Source of the DNA: Desulfosporosinus shakirovi
Lineage (GTDB): Bacteria; Bacillota; Desulfitobacteriia; Desulfitobacteriales; Desulfitobacteriaceae
Assembly: GCF_020595055.1 (NCBI RefSeq)
Contig: NZ_JAJDOO010000011.1
Coordinates: 1-64,000, forward strand
DNA: 64,000 nt
Direction: 5' to 3'
Part shown: one piece after another, positions 43,930 through 53,680 of the stretch
How the letters are laid out: each line of letters begins with the position of its first letter
How positions within the stretch are numbered: position 1 is the stretch's first letter
Position numbers and translations under genes: made by a program
The notes under the pieces: model-generated
The model's input: only the letters and a program-made list of their open reading frames with translations
What the model was told of the DNA's origin: nothing
Databases searched by the model: none

Positions 43930-44679
43930 TTAAGGAAAAACGACTCCCTCTCCACCGGTAATTTCCAAGGGCGGCACATTAGCGGACACCTGCAACAACC
44001 CATCTAGGTCAAGATATTTCAACGCAGTTTGACCTATTTCTTCCAACGCCTGGTCCAAATCTTTTCGTTCATCTGTGGGAATCAACCCCAAATGCTGGTC
44101 AGGGATGTTAAACAGGACTCCCTTTGGTATCGCCCCTAATACCGGCAAGCCACAATATTGTTCAATAGCAGACCTCATCATATTTTCGTGACGGGGACGG
44201 GCGGCCACCCTGTTTAAAATTACGCCAGCCAACCGGATATCTGGGTCAAAGCGCATAAAGCCCATTACCACGGCAGCCACACTACGGGTTATACGCGCAG
44301 TATCCACCACCAGTATCACCGGCGCTTGTATTGCTTTGGCTACTTCGGCCGTACTGCCTCTGCCCGCCAGGTCTACGCTGTCAAATAGGCCATCTACCCC
44401 CTCGACGATCCCAAGATCCGCGCTGACGGCGTGGCGAATGAAGGATTGCCTGATCACTTCCCGGGACATGAGAAAACTATCGAAGTTATGACAGGGACGT
44501 CCAGTCGCACTAGCCAACCAACCGAATTCAGTAATATCAGGTCCATTTTTATAGAGTTGAACTTTCAATCCTCGGATCATCAAGGCTGCCAGCAGTCCCA
44601 TGGTTACCATGCTCTTACCTGAACGACCTTTCGGAGCACCAATGACCAAGCGTGATATTTGTACTGTCTTTTGCTGCAT
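43930..44679 (-). CDS. CobB/CbiA-like protein, NTPase domain only
   Basis: A 249-residue protein: P-loop APKGRSGKSMVTMGLLAA at about 15-32, YKNGPDITEFGWLASATGRP, and VEGVDGLFDSVDL, all typical of the N-terminal domain of cobyrinate (or related tetrapyrrole) a,c-diamide synthases. The usual C-terminal glutamine amidotransferase domain (about 200 residues) is missing: the frame ends soon after the NTPase domain with a Pro/Gly-rich tail. It is thus either a truncated gene or a stand-alone ATPase. It has no cobalamin genes beside it, so I do not assign a pathway. Confidence 0.65.
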   Translation of the reverse strand: MQQKTVQISRLVIGAPKGRSGKSMVTMGLLAALMIRGLKVQLYKNGPDITEFGWLASATGRPCHNFDSFLMSREVIRQSFIRHAVSADLGIVEGVDGLFDSVDLAGRGSTAEVAKAIQAPVILVVDTARITRSVAAVVMGFMRFDPDIRLAGVILNRVAARPRHENMMRSAIEQYCGLPVLGAIPKGVLFNIPDQHLGLIPTDERKDLDQALEEIGQTALKYLDLDGLLQVSANVPPLEITGGEGVVFP

Positions 44680-45223
44680 TATGCTGTTTCACCCCTGCTA
44701 AACAATTTGAGCTATTCCATTTTATATAACGTCTAATTAAAAAACTTATCCAATGCCCTCTCCATGACGCACGAAAAGTTTCCACTTATTATATTATATT
44801 TTCGTCATATTGGCATGAAATACCTTCATTGATGGGATATCTTGTCACTAGGGCAAGCACCGCTTATCTCTCCATTTTTCGGGACCTAACCTTAACACAT
44901 TGGAATATTATTGGTTCGTTAAACTCCCAACAAATGCAGCTTGGAGTACCGAAACTTCTATCGCTCATTTCAGTTGAACTGTTTCTTCATCTTCATAAGC
45001 AGCAACATTCTTAATAATGAAGGAATTATACCCACTAATAATAGGGTGATAATTAAAGTCATTCTATATTCTTCAACTCGTTCTGAATTTATTTTTCAAC
45101 ACCAATTTCTGAAGACATGGTTACGATCCATTATTAGACCGAAATAGGCCTGAAGATTAACTGAATGTTTACTGAAAAAATAAGAACTATTTATCGAGCA
45201 ATACTATTGCATTCGTATCTGTA
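44680..45223. other. 545-base gap, nothing recognised
   Basis: AT-rich region with only short frames lacking ribosome sites. I see no RNA, repeat or protein fragment. Confidence 0.4.
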
Positions 45224-45790
45224 TTACAACGTCAAGGCGGATCTATCCTTTCGGCTCCCAGTGGAGGATTTGCGCCCCATCCTCTCCTCCATAGCCTTAA
45301 TCAAAAAACCATTCAGCATCTTCGTATACTCCCCATGCACCTGAGAATCAACCTTTGCCAACAGGCCCATCTCATAACTCAGTTCCTTGAACGTTTTCTC
45401 CAAGCTCTCGTAGCAAAAAGCGATTTTAGCAGTGAGCAGCTTGATCTGGGCAGCAGTCAGCTCATTGCTCACCTTCTGGTAGCTCTTCAAGTTCGAATTT
45501 TCCGTTAGCTTCTTATTCTCTATGACCTTTTTCTCCACATCCAGCTGCAGTTCTTGCTTAGACTTCCGCAAATCACTGGTTTCCTTTTTCAGGTTGTCCC
45601 GCTCCTGGGCCAGCTGGGTGTTTTTGTCCTTTTCCTGAGCCAATGCTTTCTGTAAACCTGCCGTCTCCTGTTTGGACTGTTTCAGCTCATTAACAGCCTG
45701 CTCCAGCTCACGGGTCGTCATGCTTTCAATGTCTACATCGCTGATGAATTGCGCCCGGTCCTCTTCCGGCACCCCCAAAAGAATAAGAAT
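45224..45790 (-). pseudogene. C-terminal part of a DUF3102-like protein
   Basis: Frame with LGVPEEDRAQFISDVDIESM and TTRELEQAVNELKQ, then a long coiled coil (about 45 to 120) and a C-terminal KIAFCYESLEKTFKELSYEM block, matching the second half of DUF3102 proteins of Firmicutes. The N-terminal half is gone: upstream the DNA passes into a DUF2922 gene in another frame. An ATG at 45778 could give a 184-residue product. Confidence 0.65.
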
Positions 45791-45936
45791 ATATCGCTGG
45801 CGATAAGGGAATTCATTGCGGCCATTGCCTCAGTCAGCTGCAGGTCTTCCTTCGGATTATCAATGGTAATCGCGAAGGTTTTGCCCCCTGCAGTATTGAA
45901 GGTTAACCTGACCACCTTGCTTGTCGATAGGGCCAT
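45780..45936 (-). pseudogene. DUF2922 protein, truncated and joined to the DUF3102 remnant
   Basis: MALSTSKVVRLTFNTAGGKT followed by FAITIDNPKEDLQLTEAMAA is a DUF2922 protein (normal length about 70). After ...NSLIASDIF the frame runs into the DUF3102 DNA and ends in foreign residues. A deletion has joined the two genes. The start is the ATG at about 45936. Confidence 0.65.
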
Positions 45937-45978
45937 TTTTCCCCTGCCTCCTCGTCTCATAGATTTAGTTCCTAACCG

Positions 45979-46203
45979 TTATTCCTCAGTCAGTTCAAAG
46001 GTCTTTCGGTAGAGTACGTCCAGCACCGGATTCTGCGACAGGCCGAATAAAGCATGGGCCGCATCGTGAAGAGCCTGGTCCGAGGCGTCGAACCTCAGGT
46101 AATTCAGGCTTTTCTGTCTCTTGATCGGGGCGCCGAGTGCGGTGAGTCCGGCCTGGTAGACAACGACCAGGGCCGAATTCAAAGGAGTCACTTGCACCGC
46201 CAT
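45979..46203 (-). CDS. DUF1659 family protein
   Basis: A 74-residue protein, MAVQVTPLNSALVVVYQAGL and then SLNYLRFDASDQALHDAAHA, matching DUF1659. DUF1659 and DUF2922 genes usually lie side by side in Firmicutes, as here. AGGAGGAGAG precedes the ATG. The function is unknown. Confidence 0.75.
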   Translation of the reverse strand: MAVQVTPLNSALVVVYQAGLTALGAPIKRQKSLNYLRFDASDQALHDAAHALFGLSQNPVLDVLYRKTFELTEE

Positions 46204-46367
46204 TACACTCTCCTCCTTTCTCTCCGGGTTGACAGGCCGTTTTAAGTGAGGCTTAACCGTTCAAAGGGAAAAGGAGGCTGCCGGCAGTCTCGAAAAACGC
46301 CACGCTCGGTCGTCGAGATAAAGGACATTTGGGTAGCCCCATTCCAACCCTAAGGGGTAGAATCCGC

Positions 46368-46398
46368 TGCCCCCATATCAACTCTTGGTATGGGGGCA
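46368..46398. terminator. strong hairpin
   Basis: TGCCCCCATA / TATGGGGGCA with an 11-base loop, between the DUF1659 gene and the intron fragment. Confidence 0.5.
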
Positions 46399-46489
46399 CA
46401 TTTAATTAAATACTTTAACCAAACAGATATCAATTTTGCGAAAAATTATTGACAGTACTCCCTCAAATGCATTTCATGAGAAATATACG

Positions 46490-47125
46490 CTCATACAATG
46501 CGTAGTAAAGCATCCGGCTAACCTTAAGACGAAAGTCAAGGGGAACCAGAGCATGCCGGAAAAGCAAGTAATACTGGCAAGCTAGGCCGTATACGGTGAA
46601 ACTTAGATTAGCTGAACTCTAGTCAATGGTTCCAGGAAGGCTACTGCGAGTGATTCGCAGTACCTGTCGGTATGGTAGGTATGAATCTGGCCTACCATTA
46701 GTAGGCCGACAGGCATAACTGACATCGTCAGATAAACGGCGAACAGAGCACCTAAGTACGGATACACCATTTGAGCCTGTGAAACGTGACTTGCCTAAGT
46801 GCGCTATAGCACCGCATATGGCAGCGAGACTCAACAGTAGCCTAACGATCAGCTATAATGGCTGATACACGGTCAAGAGAGTCAGTTCCTAATTTCTTAT
46901 TTCAAAAGGAGTCGATTCGAATGAATCAAACCAGACTACTCAAGAAACTAGACGGCTTTCGCAAACGCAATAGCACCAACCCAAAATTTATTAACAAGGA
47001 CCTGTACCGATTGTTGTATGATGAAGACATCTACATCATTGCCTACAATGCAATCAAGTCAAATCACGGAGCAGAAACCAAGGGAGCAGATGGTACATCA
47101 CTAACGGCCTTGAACCTCAGGCTGA
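46490..47125 (+). mobile_element. 5' fragment of a group II intron
   Basis: 46500-46860 carries the 5' ribozyme domain pattern of bacterial group II introns (TTAAGACGAAAGTCAAGGGG, GCCGTATACGGTGAAACTTAG, then several paired arms). The intron protein starts at 46921 and reads only the N-terminal RT-0 region before foreign sequence takes over at about 47115. Domains V and VI are absent, so it cannot splice. The exact 5' boundary is uncertain. Confidence 0.7.
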
Positions 47126-47178
47126 ACCTGCAATATCCTCTGAATTTTAACAGAAAGAGAAGTGTGAAAAAAGCTTAA
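46921..47178 (+). pseudogene. truncated group II intron reverse transcriptase (N-terminus)
   Basis: MNQTRLLKKLDGFRKRNSTN and YRLLYDEDIYIIAYNAIKSN and ETKGADGTSL form the RT-0 motif of intron-encoded proteins. After that, the frame runs 20 residues of unrelated sequence to a stop. AAAAGGAG lies upstream of the ATG. None of the catalytic RT motifs (YADD) remain. Confidence 0.8.
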
Positions 47179-47490
47179 AAACCTCCGAATTTGATACATT
47201 TTTATAATTTGTACAAACACCAGTGAAATCAAGGGTCTGACTGTGGTAGAGCTAAAGTACTGTATGACAAATACATTTATGTTCGCTCCAACCTTCATCG
47301 TTATTTTCTATGGTTCCTCAGTATTGCGCTCCTATATTACACGATAAAGACTGCAAGTCGCTAATGGAGTAGAGCATGCAAACGCCAGGCTGATCGAGTC
47401 GTTTCGAAGGATCGAAGATGATGTCCATGAAATTAAGATAAAGATAACGAAAATGGCCCCCTCAGTAAAGACTAGGGCTCGTTTCTGTTT
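47179..47490. other. decayed region between the intron fragment and the spo0E-like gene
   Basis: Plus-strand 47380-47520 encodes NARLIESFRRIEDDVHEIKI before a hydrophobic tail, resembling a short XhlA-like coiled coil plus membrane helix, but it has no start with ribosome site. No other content recognised. Confidence 0.35.
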
Positions 47491-47670
47491 TTATTCCTTA
47501 TCAGCTTTCTTTATATTCATCAGCATTATTTGATACTTATCTAAAACAGCATCTAATATTTGACTTGAAGTTACGACTTCCGGATCCGTAAAGGATTTAC
47601 CCTCTTTTATCTTGATCATACTTAAGCGTAATTCTTCGATTTGCTTTATTAGCTCTTCAAGTTCAGACAT
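47491..47670 (-). CDS. Spo0E-like aspartyl phosphatase family protein
   Basis: A 59-residue protein: IEELRLSMIKIKEGKSFTDP then EVVTSSQILDAVLDKYQ. The SQxLD signature (SQILD at 36-40) of Spo0E-type sporulation regulators is present. Spo0E proteins remove phosphate from Spo0A and so delay sporulation; that role is inferred for this member. AGGAGGG lies seven bases before the ATG at 47670. Confidence 0.85.
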   Translation of the reverse strand: MSELEELIKQIEELRLSMIKIKEGKSFTDPEVVTSSQILDAVLDKYQIMLMNIKKADKE

Positions 47671-47787
47671 ACATTATCCCTCCTAAATGTTAGGGATTAG
47701 TATGCTCAGTATTATATATCTTAACTTAAAAAAAGCCCTCACCGTTGCCGATGAGAGCTGAGTATATTTATCCAATGTCTATGAGCG

Positions 47788-48354
47788 TCATTCTATTGGT
47801 CCTTTTTCCTTGATTATAATTCCATTAGTCTCACCATTATCTGCACCATTCTTTAAAGTAATTCCATCGCCGTTATTTGTACCATTCGTTCCATCTCCAA
47901 CCACTTCAACATTACCGTACTTTGCTTTCATCTCATCATCAATCTTCTGTTCAGCTAGGGCTCTTTTATATGCAGCGTCGACCTCAGCTGAATTAATCTT
48001 CGGGGATAACTCTATCTCAATAACTGTTGTTTTAGTTGTATTCTGTGAAGGTTGAGTCGCCTGTTGTGGTTGGGGTTGGGGTTGGGGTTGTGTGGATTGC
48101 ACCGTGGAGGCCGGAGCAGGTTCACTGGGTTGAGGTGTTTTTTCTGTCGTGCTTTCTAAAACTGGAGAAGGGACAGCAGAAACAGGTTCAGGAGAAACCA
48201 GTGGTTCGGGTTCAGAGACGGGAGACGATTCAGGTGGCGATGCATCTGAAGAAACAGAATTGTCGGGATTAGAAACAGGCGAATTGGCGTTACTTTGACA
48301 CCCGGACACAAACAAAAGGGCAAAAAGTAAGATCAAGGTCAACAATTTTTTCAA
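47788..48354 (-). CDS. low-complexity lipoprotein
   Basis: A 188-residue secreted lipoprotein: signal MKKLLTLILLFALLFVSGC with lipobox LFVSGC, then a Pro/Ser/Glu/Gln-rich stretch to about 110 including a QPQPQPQPQ run. The C-terminal 70 residues (SPKINSAEVDAAYKRALAEQ and a Gly/Asn-rich end) match nothing I know. It likely lies in the wall zone outside the membrane. A terminator-like hairpin with AAAAAAGCCCTC is downstream near 47730. Confidence 0.65.
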   Translation of the reverse strand: MKKLLTLILLFALLFVSGCQSNANSPVSNPDNSVSSDASPPESSPVSEPEPLVSPEPVSAVPSPVLESTTEKTPQPSEPAPASTVQSTQPQPQPQPQQATQPSQNTTKTTVIEIELSPKINSAEVDAAYKRALAEQKIDDEMKAKYGNVEVVGDGTNGTNNGDGITLKNGADNGETNGIIIKEKGPIE

Positions 48355-49416
48355 TGAAATTTCCCCCTATTCAAACTTTATTATCTTTAAAAAGGTCTTT
48401 TCTCCTTCACCCTTTCGACTCCGAATTAAAGAGACTAGGATAAATTGTATTATCTCATAACTTTCTTGCGAAGTAAGGGGAAACGTGTCTAAACGTAACA
48501 AAAAGCTATCGCCGTTTCCGATAATAAACATTGAATCCTACCTCTAATACAAATCTAACACGGGAAATGCTTATGGCTTATAAAAGCAAGAAGTCCCCAA
48601 CGAGTAAGGGCGTTACATCTTCCACAAAACCCATTTACAGGTCTACAGTTCGTACTTCAACTCAAACACCCTCATTACTCCATCCACTTCGCTTTGACAT
48701 CTAAAGACTTTCATGAGGTTCCCGGCGAGTTTTTCCTCAGTTGTACGGATGACCTTCTGAACCTTGACAACAGACCCCACTATTTCTGATGAGAGCTGAG
48801 TAAGAGAAGAGATTGTGTCGAGGGTATCTTACCTAGGATTAGGTATATTATTCAGGGGCAACAGAACAGGCCTGTAACCCTTTTGGACAATCCGGCATAA
48901 TATGTATTGGGATGATTGACATTTTTTTATGGAGGAGAGCTTGGTTCACTCTCCCCCTTTTACATCTTCTGAATAAATTGAAATTTGTTAAGAGTTAATG
49001 TATTGTTCTTTCCTAAACACTTCACGGACTGGGTAATATCCCCCCTTTTTGTAATAAAAAGCACCCATGCAAGAATGGTACACTAAAATAGAATTTTCTA
49101 TAATTGAATTGTTACCGCCGGATTATTGATTATTGATTATTAAAGATTTTAACTCAAATGCTGCTTCCAGAGCATGAATTTCATCAGCATCTTCTACTTC
49201 AAACATTATCGCCGCAAGCTCACCGACAGAATTAAGTTGCATTATTTCAAGATGAAAGCGATCACTTTGTGGTCAAATTTCGATAAGTTTTGCTGTACGA
49301 TAACCGATCAGTTTATTTTACCATTCACACACCAGGTTTATATATCACCCTACAATTAGGGTGGTATTAATTGAAGAACTCTTTTCATACTATACTTTTT
49401 TATACAATGAAAAATA
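48355..49416. other. 1.1-kb gap with decayed coding fragments
   Basis: Two short minus-strand frames look like former proteins. 48643-48785 reads VQKVIRTTEEKLAGNLMKVF and RCQSEVDGVMRVFELKYEL. 49140-49280 reads HLEIMQLNSVGELAAIMFEV and EDADEIHALEAAFELKSLI. Neither has a ribosome site and I cannot name the families. The rest is AT-rich. Confidence 0.4.
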
Positions 49417-49446
49417 AACAGCAGTTGTAAATTGACAACTGCTGTT
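49417..49446 (-). terminator. terminator of the tmRNA gene
   Basis: AACAGCAGTTGT / ACAACTGCTGTT, 12-base perfect stem, six-base loop, followed on the minus strand by TATTTTTC. It lies 40 bases after the tmRNA 3' end. Confidence 0.8.
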
Positions 49447-49486
49447 ATATGTATATTTTACATCATTATTCATATGTGGTAATAAT

Positions 49487-49837
49487 TGGTGGAGGCGAGG
49501 GGACTTGCACCCCTGTATCGAAGAGCTGCCACATAAGCGTCTACGCGTGTGTCCTTTAATTTAAATTTCGCCAGTCTTGACTCCTAAAGGCAAGGATTCA
49601 GTTCAGGCTAGCTCGATAATCTTAGCTAATGTCTCCGAGCATTGACATTAGAGCGTCCTACTTAATTGACACCCTGGTTCTTCATCGTAGGTTCTGAAGG
49701 CAGGATGCTAGCGGCACTTAAGCAGCTAGAGCGTAATTATTTTCGTTAACTATTAGGTCCACCGTTTAACGAGACCAGGTGGAATCTCGACGCGCAACCT
49801 ATGCCACCGCTTCCCCGAGCGAGTCTAAAACGCCCCC
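49487..49837 (-). ncRNA. ssrA: transfer-messenger RNA (tmRNA)
   Basis: A 351-base RNA. 5' GGGGGCG pairs with CGCCTCC before the encoded CCA end at 49487-49489; the T arm near the 3' end and the pseudoknot-rich middle are present. The tag reading frame ends AACGAAAATAATTACGCT and CTAGCTGCTTAA, giving a tag ending NENNYALAA. It tags proteins from stalled ribosomes for proteolysis with SmpB, whose gene lies 167 bases upstream on the same strand. Confidence 0.95.
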
Positions 49838-50003
49838 ATGTAAAAGGTCCACATGCATAGTATAACACATTTAAGCATAAAGCAAAGCGAATATCCATGG
49901 AATCTTTACATTATTATGGAAAGATGCTCATTTAAGAATGCCTACATTCTTTTAGTTCAATTTTTTCCGCATTATATTTTTTTGTTTGAACTAAATTTCA
50001 TTT

Positions 50004-50474
50004 CTAGTAAGCTTTATTACGATCCCTTAGTGCTCGCTCAATGTCACGTTTACCTTCTCGTTCGGCAAGTGCCTGGCGTTTATCATAATTTTTCTTTCCT
50101 TGACCCACCGCTAATTCTACTTTTGCCATACCCTTCTTTAAATATATTTTAATGGGGATCAGGGTTAGCCCTTGTTGCTGAATTTTGCCAATCAGTTTAT
50201 TAATTTCGGCACGATGAAGTAAAAGTTTTCGCGGTCTAAGTGGATCATGATTATATCGGTTTCCCTGTTCATAAGGGCTGATATGCATTTGGTGAACCCA
50301 AACTTCGCCATTGTCCAAACGTGCATAACTATCTTTTAAATTTACCCGCCCGCTACGAATAGATTTAATTTCTGTTCCAGTAAGAATGATCCCGGCCTCC
50401 ACTCGATCTTCGATATGATAATCGTGGAAAGCCTTTCTATTGTCGGCAACAACTTTAATTCCTTCAGAAGGCAT
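50004..50474 (-). CDS. smpB: SsrA-binding protein
   Basis: A 156-residue Smp[21 protein letters not shown] and [20 protein letters not shown] at the N-terminus and the basic tail [20 protein letters not shown] that reaches the ribosome decoding centre. Start at ATG 50474 with GAGGAGGAG upstream; the longer frame to 50513 is rejected. It is the partner of the tmRNA encoded next. Confidence 0.96.
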   Translation of the reverse strand: MPSEGIKVVADNRKAFHDYHIEDRVEAGIILTGTEIKSIRSGRVNLKDSYARLDNGEVWVHQMHISPYEQGNRYNHDPLRPRKLLLHRAEINKLIGKIQQQGLTLIPIKIYLKKGMAKVELAVGQGKKNYDKRQALAEREGKRDIERALRDRNKAY

Positions 50475-50769
50475 ACTACTCCTCCTCTCATCTAGTATTT
50501 CAGTATAACACAAATTACCTATTTTAAAAATAATGATGTCCTAGAATACTTGGAATCTCTCATAGAATTATAGTTCCAAGGCTTCTGATATCCCCCGCAT
50601 TGCTTCTAAACCAAATTCCAAGAACACCTCCAATGAAAGCCCCAGCTCACTTTCCTAATCAAAATTATTTCCTTACAATAAGGACCTATTTCCTAATTAT
50701 GTACCCTTTAACGGTAGCTTTTATTGGGTTGCACAATTACATCAGTTTATGTCTTTCAAAAATATCCGC
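50475..50769. other. gap between carboxylesterase and smpB genes
   Basis: About 295 bases. RNase R (rnr), often found between secG and smpB in Firmicutes, is absent. No ORF or RNA recognised. Confidence 0.4.
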
Positions 50770-51576
50770 TCATGACTGTTGTAATTCCTTCTTCTCGACA
50801 AACCTCTGAAGAAATTCATGAACCTTTAGTACAACCTCATCTCGTTCCTGCCCAAGTGTTAAAATATGTCCGGATTTTTCCCAATAAATCACGCCTGGGT
50901 TAACCTGTTGCATTTTCTTTCTAATGATTTCAACACTGATAGGGTTAACCGTCAAATCTCTTGTACTTTGCATTAATAAAGCCGGGCACTTAATTGTATG
51001 GAGTTTACTGCGCACCTGGCGAATTCCTCTATTCAAAGAAATCAGGGCATCCACCGGAATCCGTTCATAGACAAAACGCTCCGCTTTTGGTTCCGTTACT
51101 GATGAGGTTGTTTTTGATTTAGCTACGGTTGCAACTGGTTTTGATTTTGGTTTTTCAACATACGTCATAAATGGTCTAACGAACCGGAGGAAACGAGTTC
51201 TCCGGTCAGCAAGTATCATTGGAGCATTCATAGTAATCAGACCGTCGATTATGCCTAGCGTCCCTAAATGAAGTGCTAATAGCCCTCCCATCGACAGTCC
51301 TACTCCGATGACAATATCACAAGACTCCCTCAGCTTTCTAACCCCAACTTCTGCGTCTTTAGCCCAGTCCTCCCAGTTCGTTTTTGCCATCTCCTCAGGG
51401 CTTGTTCCATGCCCTGAAAGTTGTACTCCAAGGACTGACCAGCCAAACTTAGTTAAACCTTCACCCATTAAACGCATTTCTGAAGGAGATCCCGAAAAGC
51501 CATGAATGAGCAAGCAGCCTACACGGTTTCCTGGGAAATAAAAAGGCTCTACTAAGCGTCTTTGTGGTTCCACCAA
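50770..51576 (-). CDS. carboxylesterase (Est30-like alpha/beta hydrolase)
   Basis: A 268-residue esterase: HGFSGSPSEMRLMGEGL, nucleophile S95 in GVGLSMGGLL, acid D207 in STRDLTV and H237 in SGHILT. The order secG-carboxylesterase-smpB region is common in Firmicutes. It carries an extra Lys/Ser/Thr-rich insertion at residues 142-167 in the cap region, where relatives have a short helix; this may be a lineage-specific linker. Function in the cell is unknown (short-chain esters in vitro for relatives). Confidence 0.88.
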   Translation of the reverse strand: MVEPQRRLVEPFYFPGNRVGCLLIHGFSGSPSEMRLMGEGLTKFGWSVLGVQLSGHGTSPEEMAKTNWEDWAKDAEVGVRKLRESCDIVIGVGLSMGGLLALHLGTLGIIDGLITMNAPMILADRRTRFLRFVRPFMTYVEKPKSKPVATVAKSKTTSSVTEPKAERFVYERIPVDALISLNRGIRQVRSKLHTIKCPALLMQSTRDLTVNPISVEIIRKKMQQVNPGVIYWEKSGHILTLGQERDEVVLKVHEFLQRFVEKKELQQS

Positions 51577-51688
51577 AGCACCTCCTTAGTCGATGTCCGA
51601 TACCCAATATCCGGACTACTATTATTTTATGTATAAACCTCGAGTGAACTCTAAGAAAATATTATCCGCAATAAAGAATAGCACAGAA

Positions 51689-51710
51689 GGGCACCTCATA
51701 CGAAGTGCCC
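51689..51710 (-). terminator. hairpin after secG
   Basis: GGGCAC / GTGCCC stem with extra pairing inside, about 50 bases after the secG stop. Confidence 0.55.
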
Positions 51711-51758
51711 CTCATTGATTTTGGTACAGTATAAAGAAGCCAATCTAACCTCTGAGAC

Positions 51759-51983
51759 TTAAGCAATAATAGCTAGGCCTAAAGAACTTAATAAGAAGAC
51801 ACCCGCTAAAACTCCTGTGAGCTTAGCGAATAATTCGTCCATACCTTTCTTCTTACCAAAGATAGCTTCGCCGGCGCCAGTAATAGCTCCTGATAATCCT
51901 GCACTTCTTCCAGACTGAAGCAGTACTGCTGCAATCAGTCCTATCGAACTAAGGATTAAAAGAATTATTAAAGCAATTTGCAA
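51759..51983 (-). CDS. secG: protein translocase subunit SecG
   Basis: A 74-residue protein with two membrane helices (IALIILLILSSIGLIAAVLL and GVLAGVFLLSSLGLAII) and the conserved loop QSGRSAGLSGAITGAGE. It belongs to the SecYEG channel. It follows eno on the same strand, a common Firmicutes order. Confidence 0.94.
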   Translation of the reverse strand: MQIALIILLILSSIGLIAAVLLQSGRSAGLSGAITGAGEAIFGKKKGMDELFAKLTGVLAGVFLLSSLGLAIIA

Positions 51984-52145
51984 AATAATTCACCCCCCTA
52001 AGATAACCCTTTGTTATATTATCACTACGACTTTGTAAATTATCAATAGGCTCATTTTAGCACAAGCGCCTGCAAAACTCAATCAATCCATGAATAGGGG
52101 GGTTGAATTGGGTATGTATTTGCTTTCTGCTAACTTTCCTAGCTA

Positions 52146-53426
<1,281 letters not shown>

Positions 53427-53495
53427 TCAATGTCCCCCTTTTTTATTAGAAATCCCAACTGAGGAGTTTCTAGCTTAATTAAATATAAGAAATAC

Positions 53496-53612
53496 TTAGC
53501 TAGCGAAAACGCAGGCGCAAGCGGCAGCCTTAGTTGCACTTATACGTTGGCCATGACTCGAACTTAATGTTCGGGATTAAAGGGCCGCCACGATGGCAAG
53601 GCACCGAGGTTG
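53496..53612. repeat. dispersed intergenic element, copy B
   Basis: CGCAGGCGCAAGCGGCAGCC at 53509-53528 is followed by CCATGACTCGAAC...GTTCG and CGCCACGATGGCAAGG. The first block recurs at 15811-15835, the second at 62318-62372. No ORF. Confidence 0.5.
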
Positions 53613-53680
53613 AATGCCTCTAGAGCTTTGGATAGGATAGAACCTATCTGCCTATGTTATAAGCCTCGTGAATTCCAAGG

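Noticed and set aside
44829..45147. Two short plus-strand ORFs
   Set aside because: AT-rich, no ribosome sites, no similarity that I recognise.
46619..46834. 71-codon minus-strand ORF in the group II intron
   Set aside because: It is antisense to the ribozyme domains and has no ribosome site.
53553..53567. CGAAC-GTTCG as a LexA (SOS) box
   Set aside because: The half-site spacing is five bases here and six in the copy at 62.3 kb instead of four, and the motif belongs to the dispersed repeat.
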